The position numbers and the translations under genes were made by a program. The notes below the pieces were generated by a model, which did not search any database, was not told where the DNA came from, and saw only the letters and a list, made by a program, of their open reading frames with translations. Shown here one piece after another: positions 36,076 to 46,217 of a stretch of 64,000 nucleotides of DNA. Source of the DNA: CAVWUA01 sp963758025 (lineage in GTDB: Bacteria; Planctomycetota; Planctomycetia; Isosphaerales; Isosphaeraceae); contig CAVWUA010000006.1 of the NCBI GenBank assembly GCA_963758025.1, positions 1 through 64,000 of the forward strand, given 5' to 3'. The first letter of the stretch is position 1. Each line of letters begins with the position of its first letter.

Positions 36076-37323
36076 CTAATCGTTGTTGTTGCTTTTCTGC
36101 TTCTCCTCGTCCGCCTCAACCAGCGCATCGAGCGCCGGGGTATCGGGCGACATGATGAGGATGCCCCGGAGCAAGATCAGGACCGGCATGGCCGTCGCCA
36201 GGCCGAGAGGCCCCCAGAGCCAACCGAAGAAGAGCACGCCGAAAAGCACCGTCACCGGGTTAATCCGCACCGCGCCACCGTACAGAAGCGGCGTGACGAC
36301 GTAGCTCTCCAGCGCATGGAGTCCGACATACTGCGCGACCACCGCCGCTGGCTGCCACCAGGTCCCCAGACTCAACGAGACGATCGTCGGCAGGATCATC
36401 GCCAGCAAGGGGCCGAAATACGGAATCCACTCCAGGAAGCCGGCCAGGATTCCCCAGAGTAGCGGTTGCGGTACGCCGATCAACCAGAGGATCAGAGTGA
36501 CCAGGATCGTGTAGCCAAGCGAGACCAGCGACAGACAGCCGATGAACGTCTGGATTTCGTGCTGGATCTTATCGAACTGACGGTGCCGCGGATGCAGGCC
36601 CAGCCTCGCCGAGAAGAGGGTGACTCGCTCGATCCACTCCGCGCGAGTCTGGATCATGTAGAACAGATACGCCAGGAAGATCACGACCCCACCAATCACC
36701 CCCGCCAGTCCACCCAGCCCTGTCATCACCCAGCGGAGCAAGGCCCGGGCATTCCGGCGAATCGCGTTCCGCCAGAACTCCAAGGAGTGATTCGAGGAGC
36801 TCGCGCCCGCCTCATCCGTCGGCTGGGAGGAGTCATCCGACTTCGCGGACGAGGACGACGTGGCTTCACCCGTCGAATCCGCTGATCCGGCCTCTCCCGA
36901 GGGAACCTCTGGGGACACTTCTCCGATCACTCCGAGCGACTGCATGAACCGATCACCGCCTGTCCGCTTCGAAACGTCGGCGATTAATCCGCTGAAGCGA
37001 TCGAGATATTGATCGGAGTCCTGGAGAACTGTTCCCGCCTGATAGATGATCAAGCCTGTGGGAGTGACGAGAATCAGAGCCACGAACAGCATGCACGCCA
37101 GGCTCGCGAGCGACTTGGGGAGGCCTTTGTTGACCATCCAGTTGGCCACCGGCGAGAGCGCGATCGCCAGGACCAGAGCCAGCACGAATGGCAACAGAAC
37201 CGTGCTCATCAGGTACGCGGCACCAATCAGGAGCAGGCCCGCGATCACCCGCAAGGCAATCGTCTGCGTGTCCATCTCGTCATGTAACGTCGCGTCGTCG
37301 GGCTGGTGTTCCTCCAGCTTCAT
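36076..37323 (-). CDS. AI-2E family (PerM/UPF0118) membrane transporter
   Basis: The 415-residue protein has the family order: two N-terminal helices (residues 22-60), a third near 75-97, a long cytoplasmic stretch, and five C-terminal helices with GFLEWIPYFGPLLAMILPTI, PLLYGGAVRINPVTVLFGVL and GPLGLATAMPVLILLRG. It contains a serine- and acid-rich low-complexity insertion at about residues 140-175 (SADSTGEATSSSSAKSDDSS) that most members lack. Family members include transporters proposed for autoinducer-2 or sodium; the substrate here is unknown. It is monocistronic. Confidence 0.88.
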   Translation of the reverse strand: MKLEEHQPDDATLHDEMDTQTIALRVIAGLLLIGAAYLMSTVLLPFVLALVLAIALSPVANWMVNKGLPKSLASLACMLFVALILVTPTGLIIYQAGTVLQDSDQYLDRFSGLIADVSKRTGGDRFMQSLGVIGEVSPEVPSGEAGSADSTGEATSSSSAKSDDSSQPTDEAGASSSNHSLEFWRNAIRRNARALLRWVMTGLGGLAGVIGGVVIFLAYLFYMIQTRAEWIERVTLFSARLGLHPRHRQFDKIQHEIQTFIGCLSLVSLGYTILVTLILWLIGVPQPLLWGILAGFLEWIPYFGPLLAMILPTIVSLSLGTWWQPAAVVAQYVGLHALESYVVTPLLYGGAVRINPVTVLFGVLFFGWLWGPLGLATAMPVLILLRGILIMSPDTPALDALVEADEEKQKSNNND

Positions 37324-37437
37324 CAGCGTACCTCATCGAGAAGTCCATTGAGGAAGGGACGTTGCGAAAATCGTCCCGATGGCTTCTCGATGAGGCAAAC
37401 CGGATGCCGATCCGTCAATCCGAGCGGTTTTTTCCGC

Positions 37438-39073
37438 TCAACCCTCCAGCCAGGGAGGTAAAGCCCCCGCTTCGGGCAGCTTGATCAGGCTGACGCTGAG
37501 CATGTGCTCATGATTCTTGACGGCCTCCAACGCATCCTGAGGCGGAACGTTGTCGAGGTTCACGACGCCGATCGCCTCGCCGCCCTGTTTCTCACGGCCG
37601 ACGTTCATCTGCGCGATGTTGACCCCGTGCTCGCCAAACGTCCGACCGATGAAGCCGATGAGGCCGGGGCGGTCGTGATGGGTGAAGACCAGAAGCGTTC
37701 CGTCCATGTGAGCATCGAGCCGGTACGATCCGAGCTTCACCAAGCGGAGATATTGCTTGCCGAACAGCGTGCCGGCGGCCAGGTATGTCTTGCGCTCGGT
37801 GGCGACCTCCGCCTGGACCAGCGTGCCGAAGTCCCCCGGCTCGTCGGACGTCTGCTCCTCGATGTTGATCCCTCGCTCCTTGGCCAGCTCGACGGCGTTG
37901 ACCAGGTTTGCCTGCTGCTCCAGGGCCGCTTCCATCAAGCCGGCGGCGAAGCTCGCGGTGATGAGCTTCGTGTTCTTGTGGGCGACCTCGCCGCGATAGG
38001 TCAGCTTGGCGTGCTTCAACGTCCCCCGATCCATCTGGGCGTGCAGGAGGCCGAGCCGGCGGCCCAGGTCGAGGTACGGCCTCAGGTCTTCCAGCTCGGC
38101 GCGGTCGAGCGTCCCCATGTTGACCGAGAACCGGACCTGCCCTCGCAGCAGGTAATCGGTCAGGAGTCGAGCGGCCTCGACGGCCACCTGCACCTGGGCT
38201 TCCTCGGTCGAGGCCCCCAGGTGGGGCGTGACCAGAACCTTCGGGTGCGCGACCATCGGGTTATCGGCCGGCGGCGGCTCGGGGTCATACACGTCAATCG
38301 CCGCCCCCGCGACCTTCCCGGCGTCGATCGCCGCGGCCAGAGCCGGCTCGTCGATCAACCCGCCCCGGGCGCAGTTGATGATGCGCACGCCCGGTTTCAT
38401 CGCCTCGATCTGCTTCGGGCCGATCAGGTTGCGGGTCTCGGGCGTCAAGCGGCGTATGCAGGGTGATGTAGTCGCAACGTCCCCAGAGGTCGTCGAGCTT
38501 GGGAATGCTCTCGATTCCCAGCTCCAGCGCCTTCTCGGCCGAGAGGAACGGGTCGAAGCCGACGACGGTCATGCCGAACCCCAGGGCCCGCTTCGCCACC
38601 GCCAGGCCGACACGCCCCAGACCGACGATGCCGAGGGTTTTCCCCTCAAGCTGGGTTCCCGTGAACTTGTTGCGGTCCCACTTTCCGGCCTTCAGGCTCG
38701 CGTGAGCCTGGGCGATATTGCGGGAAAGGGCCAGCATCATCGCCATCGTGTGCTCGGCCGTGGAAACCGTGTTCCCGCCCGGCGTGTTCATCACGACGAT
38801 GCCACGACGCGTCGCCGCGGGCACGTCGATGTTGTCCACCCCGACGCCTGCCCGGACGATCGCCTTGAGCCGCGTCTGACCGTCAAGCACGTCGGCCGTC
38901 AGTTGCGTTCCCGAACGAATCGCGATGCCGTCGGCTTCCTGAAGCGCCTTCTTGAGCGCCTCGGGGTTCTTGGCCAGGGCCGTATCGACGACCACCTCCA
39001 GGTCCTTCTCGGCCCGGAGCAATTGCAAACCTTCCTCTGACAGCTTGTCCGTCACCAGCACGCGATGCGGCAC
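37438..39073 (-). CDS. serA: D-3-phosphoglycerate dehydrogenase (one frame break)
   Basis: The product starts at GTG 39073 (PHRVLVTDKLSEEGLQLL) with GGAAAGG upstream. It has the D-2-hydroxyacid dehydrogenase core: V-G-R-A-G-V-G-V-D-N-I-D in the form V-R-A-G-V-G-V-D-N-I, the NAD loop G-L-G-R-V-G, N-C-A-R-G-G-L-I-D-E, and V-T-P-H-L-G-A-S-T-E-E-A-Q. A C-terminal regulatory region and ACT domain follow (FTHHDRPGLIGFIGRTFGEH). It catalyses the first committed step of serine synthesis. The frame breaks near 38450, within HTPL|TPETRN, where one extra T explains it. The neighbouring class V aminotransferase fits the next step. Total about 545 residues, the long Bacillus/Mycobacterium type. Confidence 0.9.
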
Positions 39074-39142
39074 GGTCCATGACCTTTCCAGGAGTGAGCG
39101 TGGGGTGGCAAAGCCCCCTCGCAACCTTCGTTAGTGCTGCAG

Positions 39143-39159
39143 GGTGGGCAATGCCCACC
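39143..39159. repeat. Short palindrome GGTGGGCAATGCCCACC
   Basis: A 7-bp stem with a 3-nt loop lies between serA and the upstream aminotransferase gene. It resembles the GTGGGCAATGCCCAC dispersed palindrome common in bacterial intergenic DNA. It may reduce readthrough between the two genes but no U-tract follows. Confidence 0.55.
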
Positions 39160-39196
39160 CCACGTAAAAGGATCGAATACGTTTCGCGAGTGGGAC

Positions 39197-40354
39197 TCAG
39201 CCAACACTCGCCGGGGTCTGCTGGCCGATCAAAACCTGCTGCGCGGCGGTGACGGCGCGACCGGGCTCGACCTCGAAACCAAGCTCGCTCAGGACCATCT
39301 CCAGTGCGGCGAGGCCGGAGATCACGTCCAGCTCGTCGGTGTAGCCCATGTGGCCGATCCGGATGATCTTCCCCTTGAGCTTGGCCTGGCCGCCGACGAC
39401 CGTGATACCGAACCGATCGGACAGCTTCTTGCGGATGTCGGTGTCCTTCAAGCCCGACGGGACGTGGAACGCCGTCAAACCTTCCGCGGGCCGGGCGCTG
39501 AAGAGTTCCAGGCCAAGGGCCTGAACCCCAGCCTGGCATGCTTCGCTCATGCGGCGATGCCGCGTCCATACATTCTCAACCCCCTCGGCCTTGATCCGCT
39601 TGAGCGAGGTGTTCAGGGCGAGGATCAAGGTGTGAGCCGGGGTATAGGGCGTATCGAACTCCGCCACCTTCGCCCGCGCGGCCTTCAGGTCGAAATAGAA
39701 CGCCGGGGCCTGAAAGGCGTCGACCTTTGCCCAGGCTTTCGGGCTGACGGCGACGAAGGCCAGGCCGGGCGGCAGCATCAGGGCTTTTTGCGAACCAACG
39801 CAGAGCAGGTCGATGTTCCACTCGTCCGTGCGGCACTCCATCGCGCCTACGCCCGAGATACCATCGACGGCGAAGACGGCGTCGGTCTGGGCGACGATCT
39901 TGCCGATCTCGGCAACCGGGTGGCCGGTGCCAGTGGAGGTCTCGCTCAGGGTGCCCATGACACAGACGGTGTCGGGGTTATCCTTCAGGGCGTTGGCCAC
40001 GCGCTGCGGATCGACCGGCTGGCCCCACTCGAAATCGACGCTGACGGCGTTGATTCCGAACGCCTTGCAGATGTTCGCCCAGCGCTGGGCGAAGTGGCCG
40101 GCGTTCAGGACGAGGGCCTTGCCCCCCTTCGGCACCGTATTGACGGCGGCCGCCTCCATCGCGCCGGTACCCGAGGCGGTCAGGATGACAACGTCGTTCT
40201 TGGTCTGGAAGACCTCTTTCAGGCCGCCGACCGCCTCGGTAATCACCTGCTTGGCCTCGGCCGAGCGGTGGTGGATGACCGGCCGGGCCAGTTCGAGCAA
40301 CACGTCTTCGGGAACCGGGGCAGGCCCCGGAGTCATCAAGCGCGGCTTCCGCAT
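39197..40354 (-). CDS. Class V aminotransferase (alanine/serine-glyoxylate aminotransferase or phosphoserine aminotransferase-like)
   Basis: The 385-residue PLP enzyme begins MRKPRLMTPGPAPVPEDVLL, with the family T-P-G-P motif. It has T-A-S-G-T-G-A-M-E (phosphate-binding), AVDGISGVGAME with the PLP aspartate, and V-G-S-Q-K-A-L-M with the Schiff-base lysine. The C-terminal domain has IIRIGHMGYTDELDVI. This group includes alanine-glyoxylate and serine-glyoxylate aminotransferases, and in archaea and planctomycetes it is often found beside serA, where it may act as the phosphoserine aminotransferase. Position directly upstream of serA on the same strand, 123 bp away, supports a serine role. Confidence 0.88.
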   Translation of the reverse strand: MRKPRLMTPGPAPVPEDVLLELARPVIHHRSAEAKQVITEAVGGLKEVFQTKNDVVILTASGTGAMEAAAVNTVPKGGKALVLNAGHFAQRWANICKAFGINAVSVDFEWGQPVDPQRVANALKDNPDTVCVMGTLSETSTGTGHPVAEIGKIVAQTDAVFAVDGISGVGAMECRTDEWNIDLLCVGSQKALMLPPGLAFVAVSPKAWAKVDAFQAPAFYFDLKAARAKVAEFDTPYTPAHTLILALNTSLKRIKAEGVENVWTRHRRMSEACQAGVQALGLELFSARPAEGLTAFHVPSGLKDTDIRKKLSDRFGITVVGGQAKLKGKIIRIGHMGYTDELDVISGLAALEMVLSELGFEVEPGRAVTAAQQVLIGQQTPASVG

Positions 40355-40497
40355 CGCGATCGTCCTTCTCTCTCTGTGCAACGCAACTCAAGCGAAGCCA
40401 CACCAAATGGGGGTGGGCGCACGGCCTCGCTTTTCGAGAAAGTACCAGTGTACTTCGCGGACGCCCGTTCGGGGAGGGACGTTCACCGAGGACACCG

Positions 40498-40902
40498 TCA
40501 GGTTGTCGTTTTGTAAACCGCCTCCGGGGCGAACACCCGCTCGGCGACTGTCTCCAAGCTCCCGTCTCGATTGACCTTGCGGAAAAAGCACGACCGATAC
40601 CCCTCGTGGCAAGCCCCTCCCACCTGCCGGGCCTGAATCAAGAGCACATCGCCGTCACAATCGACCGAGATCTCCTCAACGTGCTGAACGTGCCCTGAGG
40701 TTCCCCCCTTGTGCCATGACGATTTTCGAGATCGTGAGTAGAAATGCGTCATGCCCGTCTGGAGAGTCTTGAGCACCGCGTCGCGGTCCATCCATGCCAT
40801 CATCAACACGTCACCGGTGTCGTGATCCTGGACGATGGCGGGGATCAAACCGTCAGACGTCCATTTCAGAGCATCGAGAAAAGGTGGATCGGCGGCGGTC
40901 AC
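40498..40902 (-). CDS. hisI: Phosphoribosyl-AMP cyclohydrolase
   Basis: The 134-residue protein matches HisI of histidine biosynthesis, opening the ring of phosphoribosyl-AMP. Signatures are V-L-M-M-A-W-M, F-Y-S-R-S-R, L-W-x-K-G in the form S-W-H-K-G-G-T-S-G-H, D-C-D-G-D-V-L-L and A-C-H-E-G-Y-R-S-C-F-F-R, which contains the zinc cysteines. HisE is not fused. The start is GTG at 40902, with AGGAGA about 10 bp upstream, and it overlaps the stop of the upstream TPR gene by 4 bp. Its placement at the end of a two-TPR-gene operon, away from other his genes, is unusual. Confidence 0.93.
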   Translation of the reverse strand: MTAADPPFLDALKWTSDGLIPAIVQDHDTGDVLMMAWMDRDAVLKTLQTGMTHFYSRSRKSSWHKGGTSGHVQHVEEISVDCDGDVLLIQARQVGGACHEGYRSCFFRKVNRDGSLETVAERVFAPEAVYKTTT

Positions 40903-42486
40903 GAGGGAGAATCTCCTGGGGGTTCTAGCTCGGCGCGAAGGGGGAACAATCGTTCGCGGAGTTGGGGATCGTTCTGTGTCTCGGCCACCTGGATTCCCCG
41001 GTCGATCCACTCCCGTGCCATCTGGAGATCATCTCGTTGCCGAGCGTCCCGAACAAGTACGCGAACGAGCCAGGGGGGACGGACGCGGACCAGGGCTGAC
41101 GGGTCGCGTTCGACCAGCGCGGAGGCGAACCGGCCCGCCAGCGCGCTGTCGAGGGCTTCGGCGGAGCGGCAGGCCTCGATCAACTCGGCCTCGACCAGAG
41201 AGGCCAGATCAAGCCGCCTCAGCTCGTCAAGCGGCATGCAACCGAGATCGTTCGATTCGATGGTGGCGGGGTTTCGCGGCTCCAGGCCGAGACGTCGGCG
41301 GAGTCGGTCGAACGGATATCCTTGATAAAGAATCGCCACCCGGGGACGCGCGGCCAGTTGCTCGCGGAGCCGGAGGATTCCTTCCAGTTTCACGAGGGAG
41401 ACAGCGTCTCCCGCAACGGCCGGCCTGGCGGCCTCCAGGGGCGTCCGTCCCCGGACCGTCGCATCCTCGCCCTGGCCGAGACCCAGCCGGGACTCCTGAA
41501 TCCAGAGATTTTCGTAGTAGGCTTCGACCGCCTCGCGCAGGAGCCGCTGGCGGGTTTGCTCGTCCAGTCCTTCGGGAAGAGCGAATCGCCAGACGGCCGC
41601 GTCCATCATCCGGATCGGCAAAGGGGTCCGGGTGCGATCCGCGGGGCCTTCCACCTTCAATCGCTCGAATTCAAGGCTTCCCCGGGGATGCGGTGTGGAG
41701 AACCGCACCGCGTCGCGCGTCTGGAGCACGGCGGCGCAGGATCTCGGGCAGGTCCTCGCGCGAGAGCGCCGTCGATGGCTCCGGCAAGGCGTGGTCCAGC
41801 CATTCGAAAACGTGGACATCGGGCGGGACATCATTTCCCTCGGCATTAACATCGGGCGAGGGCAAGGGGCGCAGGATGCCACGCGGGAGGATGGCATCCA
41901 GAGCGCCGCGATCCATCTTCCAGGGGATCGTCAGGATGTGGTCGAAGTCGTCAGCCAACTCCTCCGCACCTGCCCCCTGCCGGAGGATTTCGGCGAGCGT
42001 CCAGGCCCCGATGGCCGCGTCCGGGTCGGACGCGGCGGAGAGCCGGACGAAGCGATCGAGCGCGGCGATGGCCTCGGCGTTGTGGCCTTGCCAGGCCAGG
42101 CAGAGAGCGTGATTGTACGAGGCGTCGGCGTCCTCGGGGTCGGCCTCGGAGAGCCGGGCGAAGACCCCGGCGGCAACGGCAAGGTCTTGCAGGTCGCGGT
42201 TACGGAACGCGGCATCCCAGGCGTTGCGGCTCGCATCCCCCTTCGGCGTACGGAACCGGTAAGGCTGACGCGCGGCGAGCGGCAACTCCGCGGCCGACGC
42301 GAGCACATCGAGCGCCTGCTGCGCCGCCGGATGCTCTGGTTCGATCCGCAAGGCGCGTTGCCAGCAAGCCCAGGCCGCCAGCGGCCTCTGGAGCTTCAGA
42401 TGTTCCCACCCCTGGTGGACCAGGGGCAGGACCTCGTCATTGGGTTCGGGGGAAACCATCGGAAACCTGGATTCAGATCCCGTCAT
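40899..42486 (-). CDS. Tetratricopeptide-repeat protein with GRTPL-type C-terminal domain (one frame break)
   Basis: From ATG 42486 the first half has TPR-like helices (LVHQGWEHLKLQRPLAAWAC, WQRALRIEPEHPAAQQALDV, DADASYNHALCLAWQGHNAE), followed by the WKMDRGALDAILPRGI region. The frame changes near 41690, and the rest includes FALPEGLDEQTRQRLLREAV, G-R-T-P-L-E-A and GCMPLDELRRLDLASLVEAE, ending with a further TPR-like stretch. The middle and C-terminal part, especially the G-R-T-P-L motif, matches the SEC-C/TPR protein encoded just upstream, so the two are paralogues. It is 10 bp downstream of that gene and overlaps hisI. No enzymatic function is evident; protein-protein interaction is likely. 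Confidence 0.72.
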
Positions 42487-42496
42487 CCGCTCAATG

Positions 42497-44737
42497 TCAA
42501 TGACCGGGAACGATCAACTTGGGTTTGTCGCCTTGGTCCCCGGTCGAGGTGCCGCCGGGGGTCCAGATGCCGCCCTGGCTCGAGCCGCCGCCAGGAGCGC
42601 CGGGGGTCCAGATGCCCCCCTTCGAGGCCGAGACCCCCAGGTCGCCCGAGGCGGTCGTGACTCTCGGCCCGTATTCCGCCAGAACCGCTTGCAGCATCCG
42701 GGTATCGATCAGCATCTCCCCCGGAGTGTCGGGATGGGGAACCATGCGCACGAGGCCCAGGTCGAGCAGCGCCGACATGATCGTCAAACTGGCCGACCGA
42801 TCCTCGCGGTATCGCTCCAGCACGACAGCCAGTTGCGGCACCCAGACCTCGGGCGGCTCGGTGCGGCTGCGGAGACGGATTTCCAGCAAGTCCCATTGGA
42901 CCGCATTCGACGTCCGGGCGGCGGGGTCCGCCTCGCGTCCCTTGGCGACCCATTCGAACGCTTCTTTCGAGTCGCCACGCCCCTGGGCGAGCGTCGCCAG
43001 GTCAGCATAGGGGGCAACGCGCCCGATGTTCGGAAGGTCGATCAACGACGGCCGATCGACGATCGCTCGCGCGGTGTTCTCCATCGCCTGGGGAAGCACG
43101 AAATCCCGCGACCGCTCATACAGCTCCAGCAGCCGTTGATCGTCCAGCCGATCGGCCGGAACGCGATGCAAACGGGCAATGTGGAGCGTCTCAACGTTCA
43201 CGGTGGCCGGGTCGATCTCCGGCTCCGGCTCGATCCCGAGACGCGAGCGCAACGCGTTGAAGTCCACATCGACGCGGTTGAACTCGTGGCTGAACTCAAG
43301 TTGACAGACAGCCGCGCGGAGGGAAACCAACGCATCCCCGGCCTCGGATGCCTGCAAGGGTGTGCGGCCGCGCAGGACCGGCAACGGCGTCTCGGGCCAG
43401 ACCTCGCGGACGATCCGCGCCTGCTCCTGGCGGGAAATCGCTTCGGAGGCTTCACGAGGAGCCCCTTCCGGCAGCCACCATTCCGACCGTAAGGCGAGGC
43501 TGGTGCGGAAAATCTTCCCCAGTTCCTTCGTCTTCGGATGCGCGGGAGCGATGGACGCACCCGCCAGCTCGGTCAGACGAGCGGCCAGCGCGTCAAGCCG
43601 ACCATCGTCGAACGCCTCCAGCATCACGATTTCCTGAGCCACCAGAACGCGGCCGACCACGTGGGGCAGATCGGCGAGGTTCTCGGGAATGACGCTTCCC
43701 TCGGGCTTGGGCCGGTCCAGCAGGTCGAAGGTATCGACCTCGAAGCTGTTCGGGTCGTTCTCGTCAATCACGTCCCGACCAGCATCGAAGACACGATCCG
43801 CGTTCCGCAGGGCCGTCAGCAGCGTCTCGCGGTCGCGTACGGGCCAGATCCACTGAACCAGATCGACCAGATCGTCGTCATTGGGAGGGACGGTTAACTG
43901 CCGAAGGGCCTCGATGTCCACCGCGTCATCCGTCACACCGACTTTCGCCACGTAGCGTTCGAAGGCGACCGACGCCGCGCCGTCCTCGCCCATCCAAAGG
44001 CGGCAGAGACCGAGGTTGCGGTCGGCCTCGGGCAAGAGATCGGCCGAGAGCGTTTCGAAGGCCGCGGCGGCCGACGCCCACAGGCCCTCTTCGGCCCAGC
44101 CCATCGCCTGCTCGAAACGCTGCCGATGCTCCCCGTGCATCCCCTCCGGGGCGGGCATGAGTCGGTACGGATTGCGCAGCCAGGGTGAGGACTCGGGATT
44201 ACTTTGAATCGCCTTCATGAGCTGGGCGACCATCGGCTCGGCCTCGCCCTGCTCCAACTGCATTGCCAGGTTCAGGTGCGCGAGCGCGGCGGGTATGTTC
44301 CCGACCTCGTTGAGCAGGGTACTGAGCATTTGCGCCGTGATGGCCAGCCCCTGGCGCTGGGCGGGCCCAACGACCGTCAATGCCCGCTGCAACTGCGCGG
44401 CGGCGGCCGCTGGGCCTTCAACCTCCATCAGGACCCGGGCCAGCAGGTTCTGCGATCCGACGTTTCCGGGGTTCTTGGCGACGACCCGTTCGAGCACCTC
44501 CCGGGCCTCGGCTGGCTTGCGCTGACGGACCAGGATGATGGCCTTGCGGTTGGCCAGCCAGGGATTGTCCGGCGCCTTGCGCAGGCCCTCGTCCAGAGCC
44601 TGGAGCGCGGCCTCGGGCTGACCGCCCTCAAGTAGCCGCTGCGCCCGGACGGCGTCGGCTTCGACTTTGTGGCAACACCACTTGAACTTTTCACCGCTGC
44701 CGCAAGGGCATGGGGCGTAAGGGTCAACCGCAGCCAT
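42497..44737 (-). CDS. SEC-C zinc-motif and tetratricopeptide-repeat protein
   Basis: The 746-residue protein begins MAAVDPYAPCPCGSGEKFKW and C-C, the SEC-C zinc-binding motif (C-x-C...CC) also found at the C-terminus of SecA. TPR-like helices follow at about residues 25-190 (AEADAVRAQRLLEGGQPEAA, ALQALDEGLRKAPDNPWLAN, KPAEAREVLERVVAKNPGNV). The middle region (residues 250-560) is helical, with the G-R-T-P-L-Q-A motif shared with its downstream paralogue. The tail has repeated G-G-I-W-T-P-G. ATG 44737 is preferred over a TTG one codon earlier. SEC-C proteins often bind ribosomes or chaperone partners; the role here is unknown. Confidence 0.8.
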   Translation of the reverse strand: MAAVDPYAPCPCGSGEKFKWCCHKVEADAVRAQRLLEGGQPEAALQALDEGLRKAPDNPWLANRKAIILVRQRKPAEAREVLERVVAKNPGNVGSQNLLARVLMEVEGPAAAAAQLQRALTVVGPAQRQGLAITAQMLSTLLNEVGNIPAALAHLNLAMQLEQGEAEPMVAQLMKAIQSNPESSPWLRNPYRLMPAPEGMHGEHRQRFEQAMGWAEEGLWASAAAAFETLSADLLPEADRNLGLCRLWMGEDGAASVAFERYVAKVGVTDDAVDIEALRQLTVPPNDDDLVDLVQWIWPVRDRETLLTALRNADRVFDAGRDVIDENDPNSFEVDTFDLLDRPKPEGSVIPENLADLPHVVGRVLVAQEIVMLEAFDDGRLDALAARLTELAGASIAPAHPKTKELGKIFRTSLALRSEWWLPEGAPREASEAISRQEQARIVREVWPETPLPVLRGRTPLQASEAGDALVSLRAAVCQLEFSHEFNRVDVDFNALRSRLGIEPEPEIDPATVNVETLHIARLHRVPADRLDDQRLLELYERSRDFVLPQAMENTARAIVDRPSLIDLPNIGRVAPYADLATLAQGRGDSKEAFEWVAKGREADPAARTSNAVQWDLLEIRLRSRTEPPEVWVPQLAVVLERYREDRSASLTIMSALLDLGLVRMVPHPDTPGEMLIDTRMLQAVLAEYGPRVTTASGDLGVSASKGGIWTPGAPGGGSSQGGIWTPGGTSTGDQGDKPKLIVPGH

Positions 44738-44852
44738 CAATCACGGACCTTTCTGCAGATCGAGGTTGCCTCCACACGCACAAGAGGTTCAAAGTAGCAA
44801 AGCGCGCGGTCCCGCGCCAACGTCGCGGCGTGATTCTTGGCGTTTGAGATCC

Positions 44853-45716
44853 TCAAGCGTGCGGCTCGCCTCGGTGCTCAACGGCATCTTCCACTGACGT
44901 GGACGTCGGGTTGGTTTCGACGGGTCGCCGGCGCGGCTTGTAAAGCAAGCTGGCCGCCAGGATCGCGATCATTCCCACCCAGAACAGCCACTCGGGCATC
45001 TCGGGCATCTCGCGGAGCCACACCGGAACCTGGTCGCGCCACGTCGGTCCCGTGGGCCTGGGCTCGGGATGAAAGGCCTTGACCAGCCCCGTCTGGATCA
45101 ACTTGACGCCGATCCAGGCCACCAGGACGTACGCCCCGGCGGCCAACCCCTTGAAGCGATCGAGCAGGAGCAGGAACACCCCGGCGACGATCCGCATCAT
45201 GACGATGCCGAGCACGCCACCGATATAGATGATGAGCATCCCGAGGTTCAGCCCCAAGAACCCCAGAGGCCGTTGCTCCAGTTCCTTGGGGAGCGCATCG
45301 GCCATCGCCACGGCGGCCAGAATCGAGTCGATCGAGAAGGCAATGTCCGCCAGCTCAACATTGATGACCGTCGCCCAGAACCCCTGGCCAAACCGGGACT
45401 TGCGTGGCGCGTCCGGGTGCTCCTCCCCGCCCGAGACGAAGTGATGGATCGCCAGATAAAGCAGATAGCAGCCGCCGAAGACTTTCAGCCACCAGAACTC
45501 CAGCAGGAGTGTCGCGAAGACGACAGCGATCGCCCGGAAGATGAAAGCCCCCCAGATTCCATAACGTAACGCCCGTTTCTGCTGTGACTTGGGTAGCGGG
45601 CGCACCATCACGGCGAGGACCAGGGCATTGTCGGCGCTGAGCAGGCCTTCCAGCAAGACCAGGGAGAGAATGGCCCCCACGATTGAGATCCAGTCGGCGG
45701 CGCTGATATCCCACAT
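44853..45716 (-). CDS. TerC-family integral membrane protein
   Basis: The 287-residue protein has seven to eight membrane helices and the TerC signatures LLSADNALVLAVMVRPLP and F-S-I-D-S-I-L-A-A-V-A, containing the paired acidic residues in helices. TerC/Alx proteins export metal ions, mainly manganese, and help protein secretion in some bacteria. The C-terminal tail is soluble. The start MWDISAADW was chosen because the first helix follows directly. It stands alone, and no tellurite-resistance genes (terA, terD, terZ) accompany it. Confidence 0.9.
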   Translation of the reverse strand: MWDISAADWISIVGAILSLVLLEGLLSADNALVLAVMVRPLPKSQQKRALRYGIWGAFIFRAIAVVFATLLLEFWWLKVFGGCYLLYLAIHHFVSGGEEHPDAPRKSRFGQGFWATVINVELADIAFSIDSILAAVAMADALPKELEQRPLGFLGLNLGMLIIYIGGVLGIVMMRIVAGVFLLLLDRFKGLAAGAYVLVAWIGVKLIQTGLVKAFHPEPRPTGPTWRDQVPVWLREMPEMPEWLFWVGMIAILAASLLYKPRRRPVETNPTSTSVEDAVEHRGEPHA

Positions 45717-46048
45717 ACGGCGGGAAACTCCTCCGTCAAACGGCTTTCGAGAGCAAGACCCCGGCCTGTGTGGGCCGCCGAACATCGCGCGACAGCCTGG
45801 GGGTGGTCCTCCACATCATGAGTCAACGACCGCCGTTCGGTCAATGCGGAAGAGGCGGGCGGGATTGCCGCAATGGTCAATTCCGATCATTTCACCGACC
45901 CGACTGACTTCAAATCGTTGTCGTTGTCCGTTAGGCTAGAATGGGAATGTGGACTGAAGGGCGGAAACCTCTTGCGGTGCTGTCCTTCCACTTCCTCTGC
46001 TTCGTTTCTCCGATCCGGGAGGGTGCCGGGAGCGGCACCAATCGAGCC

Positions 46049-46198
46049 ATGCGGTCACGGCTCTTCCGATTTCGAGACCGAGCCTCGTACAAGTCCTCGG
46101 AGGTGATCGGGCTTTTCCTGATCAGTATCTTCGCCGGAATGATCTTCTTCGGGATCTGCGCGGCCCTCAACGCACTTTACGAGAGACTGTTCGGCTGA
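46049..46198 (+). CDS. Possible small single-helix membrane protein
   Basis: A 49-residue ORF from ATG 46049 has a basic N-terminus (MRSRLFRFRDRASYKSS) and one membrane helix (GLFLISIFAGMIFFGICAAL), then NALYERLFG. An upstream in-frame ATG at 45941 also exists. No ribosome-binding site is convincing. A TAGAAT-like sequence near 45937 could be a -10. It is plausible but unconfirmed. Confidence 0.35.
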   Translation: MRSRLFRFRDRASYKSSEVIGLFLISIFAGMIFFGICAALNALYERLFG

Positions 46199-46217
46199 TC
46201 CCCCACCTCTCGTCCGT

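Noticed and set aside
44853..45716. Tellurite-resistance island based on TerC and the TehA-like gene
   Set aside because: No terA/B/D/E/Z genes are present, and the TehA-like gene belongs to a redox operon 44 kb away.
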